Shown one piece after another: positions 18,304 through 27,871 of a DNA stretch of 64,000 nt. This DNA is from Sphingobium sp. D43FB (GTDB taxonomy: Bacteria; Pseudomonadota; Alphaproteobacteria; Sphingomonadales; Sphingomonadaceae), in NCBI RefSeq assembly GCF_002312805.1, contig NZ_NMUA01000004.1, positions 124,001-188,000 on the forward strand, read 5' to 3'. A model generated the notes under the pieces. That model was given only the letters and a program-made list of their open reading frames with translations. It ran no database searches and was not told where the DNA came from. Position 1 is the first letter of the stretch; each line of letters begins with the position of its first letter. A program made the position numbers and the translations under genes.

Positions 18304-19188
18304 TCAGATGTCGGCGGCGACCAGCCAGTCGCGGAAGATGCGGACCGCACGCGTCTGGAGCGCGCGGGGGCGGCAGACGAAGAAATAGCGATAGGGGCTG
18401 TCGACATGCGTGTCGGGGAAGAGCCGCACCAGCCGGGTATCACCCGACTGGTTGAAATGGCTGGCATGCATGACGGCCACGCCCAGCCCCTGCGCCGCGG
18501 CCTCCAGCATCAACTGGCCCGAATCATAATTGTCGATCGCCAGCGGTTGCAGGTCGGGCAGGCCGACCGCTTCCTTCCAGGCGTCGAAGGATTGGGCCAT
18601 GTCGCGGTGGATGAGGACGGTATGGTTCGCCAGCTCCTGCGGCGCGGTCAGCGCATGGGGCGCTTCGAGCAGTTCGCGCCGCCCGATCAGATAGACTTCG
18701 TCATGGTCCAGCTCATGCGCATAGAGCGCCGGATCGATATCCTTGGCCAGCAGCACGATCGCCGCGTCCAGCCCTTCGCCCAGCCGCGCCACCGCATGGG
18801 GCGTCGTTTCGATGTCGATATGCAGCTGGGGGTGGAGCGCGCGCAGGGCACCCAGATGCGGGAAGAGACGCTGGGTCGCGAACAGCGGCAGCACCGCCAG
18901 CCGCAGCCGCAATTGATTGCCGCCGCTCTGGATATTTTCCAGCGCTTGCGCCAGCGAATCGAGGGCGGGCGCGATGTCGTCGAGCAGCCTTTGCCCCTCG
19001 GCATTGATTTCCAGCGCCTGATGCTTGCGGTCGAACAGGGGGCGGCCGATGAAGCGTTCCAGCGCCTGAACCCGGCGGCTGAGCGCAGGAGTCGAGAGCG
19101 CAAGCTCTTCCGCCGCCGCCTTGACCGAGCCGAGGCGTGCGACCTGCACAAAGGCCTCCAGGGCCGTAAGGGGCGGTAATCTCCGCAT
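18304..19188 (-). CDS. LysR family transcriptional regulator (GcvA-like)
   Basis: A 294-residue regulator. Residues 1-60 are the winged helix-turn-helix (LTALEAFVQVARLGSVKAAA then LSTPALSRRVQALE). The remainder is the effector-binding domain with the GcvA-like phrase DNYDSGQLMLEAAAQGLGVA. The gene stands alone, with no adjacent divergent target beyond the candidate short RNA and the AAA ATPase, so the regulon and ligand are unknown. Confidence 0.88.
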   Translation of the reverse strand: MRRLPPLTALEAFVQVARLGSVKAAAEELALSTPALSRRVQALERFIGRPLFDRKHQALEINAEGQRLLDDIAPALDSLAQALENIQSGGNQLRLRLAVLPLFATQRLFPHLGALRALHPQLHIDIETTPHAVARLGEGLDAAIVLLAKDIDPALYAHELDHDEVYLIGRRELLEAPHALTAPQELANHTVLIHRDMAQSFDAWKEAVGLPDLQPLAIDNYDSGQLMLEAAAQGLGVAVMHASHFNQSGDTRLVRLFPDTHVDSPYRYFFVCRPRALQTRAVRIFRDWLVAADI

Positions 19189-19343
19189 GATCTTTCACTA
19201 TTCCATCGCCGGTGCGCTGCGCCGCGTCATCGCCTGTTATCGAGTGGGCAGCTTCCGGTCTCAAGCATCCTCGCCCTACAGAGCAGGAAAATCAGGCGAA
19301 TGGCAAGATGCATTTTTTGCAACCGGAACTTTTGCGTTCGCAC

Positions 19344-19372
19344 TTGCAATATCGCGTTTAGCGCTACATATA
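19344..19372 (+). promoter_or_regulatory. candidate sigma-70 promoter
   Basis: TTGCAA at 19344-19349 and CATATA at 19367-19372 are separated by exactly 17 bp. Transcription would start near 19379, just before the candidate short RNA. It is the best promoter-like match I noticed among the intergenic gaps I read closely. Confidence 0.5.
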
Positions 19373-19378
19373 GAGCAG

Positions 19379-19439
19379 GCCTTTCAGGCATCCTCTCCTA
19401 AAACTTTACGGGCTGACCCTTGTGGTCGGCCCTTTTTTT
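19379..19439 (+). ncRNA. candidate short non-coding RNA or attenuated leader
   Basis: About 60 nt between the candidate promoter and the intrinsic terminator at 19410-19439. It contains the C/U-rich single-stranded segment CATCCTCTCCTAAAAC, which could pair with ribosome-binding sites, as in several alphaproteobacterial small RNAs. It has no open reading frame. It could instead be a premature-termination leader of the downstream ATPase gene. Confidence 0.45.
19410..19439 (+). terminator. intrinsic terminator
   Basis: A 9-bp stem GGGCTGACC / GGTCGGCCC (one G-U pair) around loop CTTGT is followed by seven T residues. This is the clearest intrinsic terminator I noticed in the window, and no protein gene ends upstream of it on this strand. 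Confidence 0.85.
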
Positions 19440-19524
19440 ATGCCCAGCGCGCGGCACATGGCCCCCTTTTCGCGGCGGCCGACGTTTCCTATCTCGTTAC
19501 GGAACAAGAAGGACGGGGTGCCCG

Positions 19525-21816
19525 ATGGCCGATGAGGAAATGACTGGACGCCGCATCCAGGTCGCCAATGCGCGGCCCGAAGATGCAGGACGCGGGCTTG
19601 CGCGGCTGCCCTTGACGGTGATGGCCGAATTGCAGCTGAGCGAAGGCGATGTGATCGAGATCGTCGGCAAGCGATCGACGCCTGCGCGCGTGGTGCGTCC
19701 GTACAAGGAAGATGAAGGGTTGGACGTGCTGCGCCTCGATGGCTTGCAGCGCGCCAATGCCGGGGCCGGGTCGGGCGATTTCGTCCATATCGAGAAGGTC
19801 GAGCCGCGCCCGGCGCAGCGGGTCGTGTTCGCGCCTGCACAAAATAATTTACGGCTTCAGGGCCATCCCGAAGCGCTCAAGCGGGTCTTCTTCCAGCGGC
19901 CGTTGACCGCGGGTGATGTCGTCGCGACCGCGGGCCAACAGCAGGTGCCGACCGGTGACATGCCGCCGCAATTGCGCCAGATGCTGGCCGCGCCCGCCTA
20001 TGCCTTGCAGGAAATCCGGCTGGTCGTGGTCTCGACCGTGCCCAAAGGTGTGGTGCAGATCGACGCCGAAACCGAAGTCGAGCTGCGCCCCGAATATGAG
20101 GAGCCCAAGGAAGCGCGGCGTGCCGATGTCACCTATGACGATGTCGGCGGCATGGCCGATACGATCGACCAGTTGCGCGAAATGGTCGAGCTGCCGCTGC
20201 GCTACCCCGAACTGTTCCAGCGGCTGGGCGTCGATCCGCCGCGCGGCGTGCTGCTCCATGGCCCGCCGGGCACTGGCAAGACGCGGCTGGCCCGCGCCGT
20301 CGCCAACGAATCGGAAGCCGAATTCTTCCTGATCAACGGGCCGGAGATCATGGGGTCGGCCTATGGCGAATCCGAAAAACAGTTGCGCGAGATATTCGAG
20401 GCAGCGGCCAAGGCTGCGCCCTCGATCCTGTTCATCGACGAGATCGATTCGATCGCGCCCAAGCGCGGGCAGGTGACCGGCGAGACCGAAAAGCGGCTGG
20501 TCGCGCAATTGCTGACGCTGATGGACGGGCTGGAGCCGCGCACCAATCTGGTGGTGATCGCTGCGACCAACCGCCCGGAGGCGATTGACGAGGCGCTGCG
20601 GCGACCGGGGCGCTTCGACCGCGAGATCGTGGTCGGGGTGCCCGACGAGCGCGGTCGGCGCGAGATATTGGGCATCCACACGCGCGGCATGCCGCTGGGC
20701 GACAAGGTGGACCTCTCCGAACTGGCGCGCACGACCTATGGCTTTGTCGGCGCGGATCTGGCGGCGCTTTGCCGCGAGGCGGCGATCGAGACGGTGCGCC
20801 GCTTCATGCCGCGCCTCAACCTGGAGGACGGAACGATCCCGGCCGACGTGCTGGAAGAATTGTGCGTCACGCGCGAGGATTTCATGTCTGCGATCAAGCG
20901 GGTGCAGCCATCCGCCATGCGCGAGGTGATGGTGCAGGCGCCCAATATCGGCTGGTCCGACATTGGCGGGCTGGACGATGCGCAGATGCGGTTGAAGGAA
21001 GGGGTCGAACTGCCGCTCAAAAACCCCGACGCCTTCCGCCGGATCGGCATCCGCCCGGCCAAGGGCTTCCTGCTCTATGGCCCGCCCGGCACCGGCAAGA
21101 CGCTATTGGCGAAGGCCGTCGCACGTGAGGCGCAGGCGAACTTCATCGCTACCAAATCGAGCGACCTCTTGTCCAAATGGTATGGCGAAAGCGAGCAGCA
21201 GATCGCCCGGCTGTTCGCCCGCGCGCGGCAAGTGGCCCCGACGGTCATCTTCATCGACGAACTGGACAGCCTGGTCCCCGCGCGTGTCGGCGGGCTTGGC
21301 GAACCGGCGGTGACGGAGCGGGTGGTCAACACCATCCTGGCCGAGATGGACGGGCTGGAGGAACTGCAATCGGTCGTCGTGATCGGCGCAACCAACCGGC
21401 CGACCCTGGTCGATCCCGCGCTGTTGCGGCCCGGCCGGTTCGACGAGCTTATCTATGTCCCCGTGCCGGACGAGGCGGGGCGCGCGCGCATCCTGTCGAT
21501 CCATACCGGCAAGATGCCGCTGGCCGAGGATGTCGATCTCGCCTCGCTGGCGGCGCGGACGCAGCGCTTTACCGGCGCGGATCTGGAAGATCTGTCGCGT
21601 CGCGCGGGCCTGTTCGCGCTGCGCCAGTCGATGACGGTCGAGAAGGTGACGATGGCCCATTTCGAGGCCGCGCTGCTGGAAACCCGCGCATCGGTGACGC
21701 CCGACATGGAGCGGGAATATGAGCAGATCCAGGCGACGTTGAAGCAAAGCGCGATGCAGATCGACCCGATCGGCTTCGTGTCACCGGGCATGGTGCGCGG
21801 GCGCGACCGGGCCTGA
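19525..21816 (+). CDS. CDC48/VCP-type AAA+ ATPase
   Basis: A 763-residue tandem AAA+ protein with an N-terminal double-psi barrel-like domain (about 1-190, opening with [18 protein letters not shown]). D1 ATPase has Walker A GPPGTGKT at 246-253 and Walker [16 protein letters not shown]2 has Walker A GPPGTGKT at 519-526, Walker [13 protein letters not shown] and arginine-finger regions. It resembles archaeal VAT and eukaryotic p97, which unfold proteins. No protease, ubiquitin-like or adaptor gene is adjacent, so its bacterial substrates are unknown. Confidence 0.92.
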   Translation: MADEEMTGRRIQVANARPEDAGRGLARLPLTVMAELQLSEGDVIEIVGKRSTPARVVRPYKEDEGLDVLRLDGLQRANAGAGSGDFVHIEKVEPRPAQRVVFAPAQNNLRLQGHPEALKRVFFQRPLTAGDVVATAGQQQVPTGDMPPQLRQMLAAPAYALQEIRLVVVSTVPKGVVQIDAETEVELRPEYEEPKEARRADVTYDDVGGMADTIDQLREMVELPLRYPELFQRLGVDPPRGVLLHGPPGTGKTRLARAVANESEAEFFLINGPEIMGSAYGESEKQLREIFEAAAKAAPSILFIDEIDSIAPKRGQVTGETEKRLVAQLLTLMDGLEPRTNLVVIAATNRPEAIDEALRRPGRFDREIVVGVPDERGRREILGIHTRGMPLGDKVDLSELARTTYGFVGADLAALCREAAIETVRRFMPRLNLEDGTIPADVLEELCVTREDFMSAIKRVQPSAMREVMVQAPNIGWSDIGGLDDAQMRLKEGVELPLKNPDAFRRIGIRPAKGFLLYGPPGTGKTLLAKAVAREAQANFIATKSSDLLSKWYGESEQQIARLFARARQVAPTVIFIDELDSLVPARVGGLGEPAVTERVVNTILAEMDGLEELQSVVVIGATNRPTLVDPALLRPGRFDELIYVPVPDEAGRARILSIHTGKMPLAEDVDLASLAARTQRFTGADLEDLSRRAGLFALRQSMTVEKVTMAHFEAALLETRASVTPDMEREYEQIQATLKQSAMQIDPIGFVSPGMVRGRDRA

Positions 21817-21837
21817 TCGAGCCTCACCGCTAGGGTG

Positions 21838-21876
21838 ACGCGCAGGCGGCGGGGAAACCAATCGCCGCCTGCGCGT
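21838..21876 (+). terminator. 14-bp-stem hairpin after the CDC48-type ATPase gene
   Basis: Perfect arms at 21838-21851 and 21863-21876 flank an 11-base loop, starting about 20 bases after the ATPase stop. There is no T-run, so it may stabilise the mRNA end or act with Rho. Confidence 0.5.
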
Positions 21877-21959
21877 TCCTGCCCGATGCGCGCAATGCGG
21901 CTTGCAAGGCTTGCCGATTTTTGCGACGCCCGACCGTAATGACAAACAGGCGGATATTG

Positions 21960-22595
21960 ATGGCCTCCATTCCCTTGAAAAAGAACGACAATCGCGCTCG
22001 CAAGGGCGCGTTCCTGAGCCAATGGAGGCTGTTTTTCCGGCAATTCGTTAAGCATCCCGGCATGATCGGGTCGATTATTCCCTCGTCCGCGACGCTGGTG
22101 AAGCGCATGCTCGACCCCGTCGATTGGCAGCGCACGCGCCTGTTCGTGGAATATGGGCCAGGTGTCGGCACCTTCACCCAGGCGATTCTCGACCGGATGC
22201 ACCCCGATGCCACGCTGCTGGCGATCGACCTCAATGTCGATTTCGTTGCCTATCTGGAGGCGCAGATCGATGATCCCCGGCTGCGGGTCGTGCATGGATC
22301 GGCCGCCGACGTGCGCCGCTTCATTCGGGAAGCGGGCCATGTTCAGGCCGACTATATCCTGTCCGGCATCCCTTTCTCCACCCTGCCCGACGGTGTGGGC
22401 GAGGGCATTGCGGCGGAGACGCTTGGCGCGCTGCGGCCCGGCGGGGCCTTCCTCGTCTATCAATATTCGCGCTTGGTGCGCCGCCTGATCGATCCCCTGT
22501 TCGGGCAGGTGCAGGATGCGCTGGAATGGCGCAATATTCCGCCCTGCCGCCTGTTTCGCGCGGTCAAGGATGAGGGGCTGGCCAAGGCGGCCTGA
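21960..22595 (+). CDS. class I SAM-dependent methyltransferase, phospholipid N-methyltransferase-like
   Basis: A 211-residue protein related to the rhizobial PmtA / KsgA-like group. An N-terminal helix [22 protein letters not shown] precedes the SAM-binding motif [15 protein letters not shown] (about residues 65-80), followed by [12 protein letters not shown] and the [11 protein letters not shown] motif. These proteins methylate phosphatidylethanolamine or related amines at the membrane surface. The substrate is inferred from resemblance only. AGGCGG supports the start at 21960. Confidence 0.78.
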   Translation: MASIPLKKNDNRARKGAFLSQWRLFFRQFVKHPGMIGSIIPSSATLVKRMLDPVDWQRTRLFVEYGPGVGTFTQAILDRMHPDATLLAIDLNVDFVAYLEAQIDDPRLRVVHGSAADVRRFIREAGHVQADYILSGIPFSTLPDGVGEGIAAETLGALRPGGAFLVYQYSRLVRRLIDPLFGQVQDALEWRNIPPCRLFRAVKDEGLAKAA

Positions 22596-22665
22596 CGCCG
22601 GTCCTATCGCCTTCGCAACGGTCGGCTTTCATGCTAAGCCGCCGCGCATCCGAATGGCGAGAGTG

Positions 22666-23934
22666 ATGATGAACGACCTGACCCAGACCCCCGAAATGCT
22701 GATCGCGACGATGGGCGCGCGCGCGCGCCGCGCCGCCGCCGTGATCGCGCAGGCGAGCGACGCGCAAAAGGCCGATGCGCTGCGCCGCGCGGCTCAGGCA
22801 TTGCGGGACCAGGCACCGGCGATCATCGCCGCCAATGCGCGCGACATGGACAATGCGGTGGCGAACGGCCTGTCGCCCGCTTTGCTCGACCGGCTGCGGC
22901 TGGACGCGGGCCGGGTAGAGGCGACGGCGGCGGGCGTCGAACAGGTCGCAGGGCTGCCCAATCCGCTGGGCAGCGTGATCGACCAGAGCGTGCGCCCCAA
23001 TGGGCTGGACCTGCGCCGGGTGCGGGTGCCGCTGGGCGTGATCGGCATCATCTATGAAAGCCGCCCCAATGTGACCGCCGACGCGGCGGCGCTCTGCCTG
23101 CGCGCGGGCAATGCGGTGATCCTGCGCGGCGGCAGCGAGGCGAAGGAGAGCAACCGCGCGATCCACGCCGCGATCGTCGAGGGGATCGTCGCGGCTGGCC
23201 TGCCCGCCGATGTCGTGCAACTGGTGCCCACCACCGATCGCGCGGCGGTCGGCGCGCTGCTCAAGGCGGCCGAATTTGTCGACCTGATCGTGCCGCGCGG
23301 CGGCAAGAGCCTGGTCGCGCGCGTGCAGGACGAAGCGCGCGTGCCGGTCCTGGCGCATCTCGACGGCATCAACCACAGCTATGTCGATGGCGCGGCGGAC
23401 CCGACGATGGCGCAGCAATTGGTGGTCAATGCCAAGATGCGCCGCACGGGCATTTGCGGCGCGACCGAAACGGTGCTGATCGACCGCGCCTATGCTTATG
23501 CGCCCGCGCTGGTCAGGGCGCTGCTCGACGCGCAATGCGAAGTGCGCGGCGACGAAGCGGTGCAGGCGATGGACGCGCGGGTGAAGCCCGCCGACGAGGC
23601 CGATTGGGACACCGAATATCTCGACGCGATCGTGTCGATCCGGCTGGTCGATGGCGTGGAGGAAGCGATCGCCCATATCGCCGCCCATGCCAGCCACCAT
23701 ACCGACGCGATCATCACCGACGATGCCGCCACCGCCGAGCGCTTCCTCAACGCGGTGGATAGCGCCATCGTGATGTGGAACGCCTCGACCCAGTTCGCCG
23801 ATGGCGGCGAATTCGGGCTGGGCGCGGAAATCGGTATTTCCACGGGGCGGTTGCACGCGCGCGGTCCAGTCGCGTTGGAGGGGCTGACGACCTATAAGTG
23901 GATCGTGCGGGGGACGGGCCAGGTTCGGCTCTGA
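22666..23934 (+). CDS. proA: glutamate-5-semialdehyde dehydrogenase (gamma-glutamyl phosphate reductase)
   Basis: A 422-residue aldehyde-dehydrogenase-superfamily enzyme that reduces gamma-glutamyl phosphate to the semialdehyde in proline synthesis, using NADPH. Typical segments are [25 protein letters not shown], the catalytic cysteine C264 in [11 protein letters not shown] and [22 protein letters not shown] codons at 22666 and 22669 are both possible starts. proB is not in the window. Confidence 0.96.
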   Translation: MMNDLTQTPEMLIATMGARARRAAAVIAQASDAQKADALRRAAQALRDQAPAIIAANARDMDNAVANGLSPALLDRLRLDAGRVEATAAGVEQVAGLPNPLGSVIDQSVRPNGLDLRRVRVPLGVIGIIYESRPNVTADAAALCLRAGNAVILRGGSEAKESNRAIHAAIVEGIVAAGLPADVVQLVPTTDRAAVGALLKAAEFVDLIVPRGGKSLVARVQDEARVPVLAHLDGINHSYVDGAADPTMAQQLVVNAKMRRTGICGATETVLIDRAYAYAPALVRALLDAQCEVRGDEAVQAMDARVKPADEADWDTEYLDAIVSIRLVDGVEEAIAHIAAHASHHTDAIITDDAATAERFLNAVDSAIVMWNASTQFADGGEFGLGAEIGISTGRLHARGPVALEGLTTYKWIVRGTGQVRL

Positions 23935-23969
23935 CCGCATAAAGGGCGACGCAAGGGCGACCTTCACAC

Positions 23970-24047
23970 CTCTCCCGCCTTCGCGGGAGAGACTATGAAG
24001 ACTTGGCAGCTTGCTGCCTAGTCGCATTCGGTGAGGGTCTTTCTTGC
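23970..24047. repeat. interspersed 78-bp palindromic repeat, copy A
   Basis: It begins with a stem-loop (CTCTCCCGC / GCGGGAGAG around CTTC), continues with CAGCTTGCTG and ends GGTGAGGGTCTTTCTTGC. The same 78 bases occur at 46127-46204 with six mismatches by my count. Further related inverted sequence extends to about 24120 and overlaps the 3' end of queG. Confidence 0.9.
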
Positions 24048-25178
24048 AGCGTTAGACAGACCCTCACCCTCCCACGCCTTCGGCGCGGGCCCCTCCCTCT
24101 CCCGCGAAGGCGGGAGAGGGCCAAGGGGGGCGGCGCTCGACAGTTTTTCGATCGCCCACGCTGCCGCTTCCGCCACCACGGGATCATCATCCGCGACCAG
24201 CGCTTCCAGCCGCCCCCGCAGTCGCGCGTCGCCGCTATTGCCCGCCGCAATCGCGGCGTTGCGGACCAGGCGGTTGCGGCCGATGCGTTTGATGGGGGAG
24301 CCGGAGAAGAGTTCGCGGAAGTCGGCATCGTTAAGCGCCAGCAGGTCGGCGAGTTCCGGGGCGGCGAGTTCGGCGCGGCTGAGGAAGGCGCGGTTGGCGG
24401 CGGCGGCGTCGGCAAATTTGTTCCAGGGGCAGACCGCCAGGCAATCGTCGCAGCCATAAATGCGGTTGCCCATCCCGGCGCGCAATTCGTGCGGGATCGG
24501 CCCTTTATGTTCGATCGTCAGATAGGAGATGCAGCGGCGCGCATCGACGACATAGGGCGCGGGGAAGGCGTCGGTCGGGCAGGCGGTCAGGCAGGCGGTG
24601 CAACTGCCGCAATGGTCGCGTTCCGCGCCGTCGGGAGCCAGCGTCAGCTCAGTGTATATGGCGCCCAGGAACAGCCAGCTGCCATGGTCGCGGCTGACGA
24701 GATTGCTATGCTTGCCCTGCCAGCCAAGGCCTGCGCCCTGCGCCAGCGGCTTTTCCATCACCGGCGCTGTATCCACGAAGACCTTGAGCGCGCCGGGCTG
24801 TTGATCGACCAGCCAGCGGGCCAGCGCCTTGAGAGCCTTCTTCACGACGTCGTGATAATCCTTACCCTGCGCGTAGACCGAGATGCGCGCGCGGTCGGGC
24901 ACATCGGCGAGCGCCAGCGGGTCGCGCCCCGGCGCATAGCTCATGCCCAGCATGATGACGCTGCGAACGTCCGGCCACAGCCCCTGGGGCGAACCACGCT
25001 GGTCGGCGCGTTCCTCCATCCACAGCATGTCGCCATGATGGCCGGCGTCGAGCCATTGGCGCAGCCGCTCGGCGCTTTGCGGGCCGGTATCGGCGGGGGC
25101 GATGCGGCAGATGGCGAAGCCCAATTGCGCGGCCTGTCCTTTCAGGCGCTGCTCCAAGGTTTCGGTTTGCACGGCCAC
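24018..25178 (-). CDS. queG: epoxyqueuosine reductase
   Basis: A 386-residue cobalamin- and iron-sulfur-dependent enzyme for the last step of queuosine tRNA modification. It has the two ferredoxin-type clusters [16 protein letters not shown] and [13 protein letters not shown], an upstream [19 protein letters not shown] segment, and a C-terminal HEAT-like region. The last 35 or so residues ([10 protein letters not shown] onward) are encoded by the adjacent palindromic repeat, so the original C-terminus has been replaced. Cobalamin dependence links it to the B12 genes of this window. Confidence 0.93.
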   Translation of the reverse strand: MAVQTETLEQRLKGQAAQLGFAICRIAPADTGPQSAERLRQWLDAGHHGDMLWMEERADQRGSPQGLWPDVRSVIMLGMSYAPGRDPLALADVPDRARISVYAQGKDYHDVVKKALKALARWLVDQQPGALKVFVDTAPVMEKPLAQGAGLGWQGKHSNLVSRDHGSWLFLGAIYTELTLAPDGAERDHCGSCTACLTACPTDAFPAPYVVDARRCISYLTIEHKGPIPHELRAGMGNRIYGCDDCLAVCPWNKFADAAAANRAFLSRAELAAPELADLLALNDADFRELFSGSPIKRIGRNRLVRNAAIAAGNSGDARLRGRLEALVADDDPVVAEAAAWAIEKLSSAAPLGPLPPSREREGPAPKAWEGEGLSNAARKTLTECD

Positions 25179-25200
25179 GGGTCCAGACTATCACAAGGGC

Positions 25201-26172
25201 ATGAACGGCGACACTCCGGGCCTTGCTCCCGCTCCAGCCTATGCCCTGGAAGGCCATGGCCTTGTCAAGACTTTCGGCAGCTTCCGCGCGGTCGATGGGG
25301 TCGACATCGCCGTGCCTGCGGGCACCATCTATGGCGTGCTTGGTCCCAATGGCGCGGGCAAGACGACGCTGTTGCGCACCTTGCTCGGCATTATCGATCC
25401 TGATGAGGGGCATCGCCGCCTGCTGGGCGCGGAGCAGCCGCTGCGCATGGCGCGGCAGGTCGGCTATCTGCCGGAGGAACGCGGGCTGTACCCCTCGATG
25501 AAAGCCTATGAGGCGATTGCCTTCATGGGCGCGCTGCGCGGGCTGCCGCTGCGGCAGGGGCGGGTGCGGGCGCGCGAAATGCTGGAGGGGCATGGCATGG
25601 GCGCGGCGATCAACAAGCCGATCCGGCAATTGTCCAAGGGGATGGCGCAGACGGTGCAATTGTTCGGCACGATCATCCACGAGCCGCGGCTGATCGTGCT
25701 GGACGAGCCCTTTTCGGGGCTGGACGCGATCAATCAGGAGAAGTTGGAGCGGCTGATCCGCGAACAGGCGCAGCGGGGCGTCACCGTGCTGTTTTCCACC
25801 CATGTCATCGCCCATGCCGAACGATTGTGCGAGCGGGTGGCGATCGTGGCCGGCGGGCGCATCCGGTTCGAGGGCACGGTGGACGATGCGCGCGCACAGT
25901 TGCGGTCGCAGGTGCGGTTGCGCACGCGGGCGAGCGAGGGCGCGTGGCGGGCGGCGTTGCCCGGCGATGCGACCCAGGAAGAAGGGGCGTGGCATTTCGC
26001 ATTGCCCGATGGCGGGATCGAGCCGTTGCTCCGCGCCTTGCTGGATGGCGATGCGGGGATTGAGAGCCTGTCGATCGAGCGGCCGGGCCTGCATGATGCG
26101 TTCGTGGCGATTGCGGGCGCGGCGGCGGCGCAGCAGATGCGCGATGATGCCGAGCGGGAGGCCTTAGTATGA
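25201..26172 (+). CDS. ABC transporter ATP-binding protein, NatA-like
   Basis: A 323-residue ABC-2 type ATPase with Walker A GPNGAGKT at 48-55, Q-loop region VGYLPEERGLYPSM, an LSKGM signature and Walker B LIVLDEPFSGLD. A C-terminal extension of about 90 residues is typical of drug and sodium exporters. It pairs with the permease 13 bases downstream. LPEERGLYP is characteristic of the NatA/YhaQ group. The transported substrate is unknown. Confidence 0.88.
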   Translation: MNGDTPGLAPAPAYALEGHGLVKTFGSFRAVDGVDIAVPAGTIYGVLGPNGAGKTTLLRTLLGIIDPDEGHRRLLGAEQPLRMARQVGYLPEERGLYPSMKAYEAIAFMGALRGLPLRQGRVRAREMLEGHGMGAAINKPIRQLSKGMAQTVQLFGTIIHEPRLIVLDEPFSGLDAINQEKLERLIREQAQRGVTVLFSTHVIAHAERLCERVAIVAGGRIRFEGTVDDARAQLRSQVRLRTRASEGAWRAALPGDATQEEGAWHFALPDGGIEPLLRALLDGDAGIESLSIERPGLHDAFVAIAGAAAAQQMRDDAEREALV

Positions 26173-26185
26173 AGAAGGTTGGGGC

Positions 26186-27376
26186 ATGAGGGAAATGTGG
26201 CGCGCTGCCTTGGTGATCGCGCGGCGGGATTTCACCGCGGTCGTGCTGTCCCGCACCTTCATCCTGTTCCTGTTGGGGCCGTTGCTGCCGATCCTGATCG
26301 GCATGGTCTTTGCCGGGTTCACCGACAAGATTTCCAGCACCGATTTGCGGCCTGTGGTCGGCATTGCCATGCCCGCGAACGAAGCGGTTCGGCTGGAGCG
26401 GGCGCATGGGCGGCTGACCGAGCGGATGGGGGATCAGGCGCTGGTGCGGATGCGGCGGGTGCCGGTGACGCCCGCGCCGCGCGTGCAACTGGCGCGGGCG
26501 GATTCGGCGGTGGTGGCGATCCTGTCGGGCACGGTCGCGCGGCCGGTGTTGACTGGCAAGGCGGAGGATCTGGACCGGCTGCAGGGCGACCTCAGCCTGA
26601 TCGCCAGTGCGGCGCAGGCGGAAAATACGCTGCGCATGGTGCAGGTGCAGCGCGAGGAAGTCGCCACCAGCAACGGGGCGCAGGCGCAGGGGCGATTGCA
26701 GATCGGCCGGGTGGCGCAGATCGTGATGTTTTTCCTCACCATCCTGCTGGCGGGCATGATCCTGTCCAATCTGGTCGAGGAAAAGACCAACAAGATCATC
26801 GAGATATTGGCAGCGGCGGTGCCGATCGACGCGATTTTCTTAGGGAAACTGATGGCGATGCTGGCGATGAGCTTTGTCGGTATCGCCTTCTGGGGCGGGA
26901 CGGCCTTTGCGATCTTCCTGGCGCTGGGCGGCAATGGCGCGGCGGTGCCGGTGCCAGCGGTCGGCTGGCCGGTGTTCCTGGCTCTAGCGGTCATCTATTT
27001 TGCGATGGCCTATACGTTGCTCGGCTCGCTATTCTTAGGCATCGGCGCGCAGGCGGCGACGGTGCGCGAGGTGCAGACGCTCAACATGCCCGTCACCATG
27101 GGGCAGATGATGATCTTCTTCTTCGCCAGCTACGCGATCGACCATATGGGCAAGGCACCGGAGATTGCTGCGGCGATCTTCCCGTTCAGCTCCCCCTTCA
27201 CCATGATCGCGCGGGCGGCGCAGGATGATGCGCTATGGCCGCATCTGCTGGCGATCGTCTGGCAGGCGCTCTTCGTGGGGTTGATCATCCGCGTCGGCGT
27301 GCTGCTGTTCCGCCGCCATGTGATGCAGTCGGGCGGGCGCTGGTGGAAACAGTTGTTCAGGGCTTCGACAGGCTAG
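26186..27376 (+). CDS. ABC-2 type permease, NatB-like
   Basis: A 396-residue inner-membrane permease. One N-terminal helix (about residues 20-42) is followed by a large extracytoplasmic domain, then five or six helices from about residue 180. The family phrase NLVEEKTNKIIEILAAAVP lies at the cytoplasmic side. It should form an exporter with the preceding ATPase. Confidence 0.88.
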   Translation: MREMWRAALVIARRDFTAVVLSRTFILFLLGPLLPILIGMVFAGFTDKISSTDLRPVVGIAMPANEAVRLERAHGRLTERMGDQALVRMRRVPVTPAPRVQLARADSAVVAILSGTVARPVLTGKAEDLDRLQGDLSLIASAAQAENTLRMVQVQREEVATSNGAQAQGRLQIGRVAQIVMFFLTILLAGMILSNLVEEKTNKIIEILAAAVPIDAIFLGKLMAMLAMSFVGIAFWGGTAFAIFLALGGNGAAVPVPAVGWPVFLALAVIYFAMAYTLLGSLFLGIGAQAATVREVQTLNMPVTMGQMMIFFFASYAIDHMGKAPEIAAAIFPFSSPFTMIARAAQDDALWPHLLAIVWQALFVGLIIRVGVLLFRRHVMQSGGRWWKQLFRASTG

Positions 27377-27394
27377 GGCGGATAGGATCGTGCG

Positions 27395-27871
27395 ATGAAC
27401 AGACGACATCTTCTTGCCGGCATGGCGACCGGCGCGGTGGCCTTGGGCTTCTGGCGATTGGGCGTCGGCGAAGCCGAAGCGGCCTATCCCTTTGCCCTGA
27501 CCGATGCGCAATGGCGCCAGCGCTTGTCGCCGCTTGCCTATAATGTCTTGCGCAAACAGGCGACCGAGCATCCCTTCACCAGTCCGTTGGACAAGGAAAA
27601 GCGCGCGGGTATTTTCGCCTGTGCGGGTTGCGACCAGAAATTGTTCAGCTCGAAAACCAAGTTCGACAGCCGCACCGGCTGGCCGAGCTTCTACGCGCCC
27701 CTGCCCAAGGCGGTCGGCACCAGCCGCGACTTTGATCTCGGCTATCCGCGCACCGAAGTCCATTGCGCGCGCTGCGGCGGGCATCTGGGCCATGTGTTCG
27801 ATGATGGGCCAAGGCCGACAGGCAAGCGCTATTGCATGAACGGCGTGGCGATGCGCTTCATTCCGGCCTGA
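27395..27871 (+). CDS. msrB: peptide-methionine (R)-S-oxide reductase, exported
   Basis: A 158-residue MsrB. Zinc-binding cysteines are C76/C79 and C124/C127, the catalytic cysteine is C147 in RYCMNG, and DSRTGWPSFY is the family signature. The N-terminus MNRRHLLAGMATGAVALGFW has adjacent arginines and a hydrophobic core, so it resembles a twin-arginine or lipoprotein-free export signal. The enzyme probably repairs oxidised methionine in the periplasm. Its end overlaps the convergent neighbour by 14 bases. Confidence 0.92.
   Translation: MNRRHLLAGMATGAVALGFWRLGVGEAEAAYPFALTDAQWRQRLSPLAYNVLRKQATEHPFTSPLDKEKRAGIFACAGCDQKLFSSKTKFDSRTGWPSFYAPLPKAVGTSRDFDLGYPRTEVHCARCGGHLGHVFDDGPRPTGKRYCMNGVAMRFIPA

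Larger units (their letters stand above)
19189..19524. other. 336-bp intergenic region before the CDC48-type ATPase gene
   Basis: Holds the LysR gene promoter region, a candidate sigma-70 promoter, a short transcribed region and an intrinsic terminator (listed separately). After the terminator about 85 bp remain before the ATPase start, with GGACGGGG as ribosome-binding site. Confidence 0.6.

Noticed and set aside
19324..19360. EcfG-type stress promoter (GGAAC...CGTT) before the candidate short RNA
   Set aside because: GGAAC is present at 19325 but no CGTT occurs at the required 16-17 bp; the sigma-70-like match fits better.
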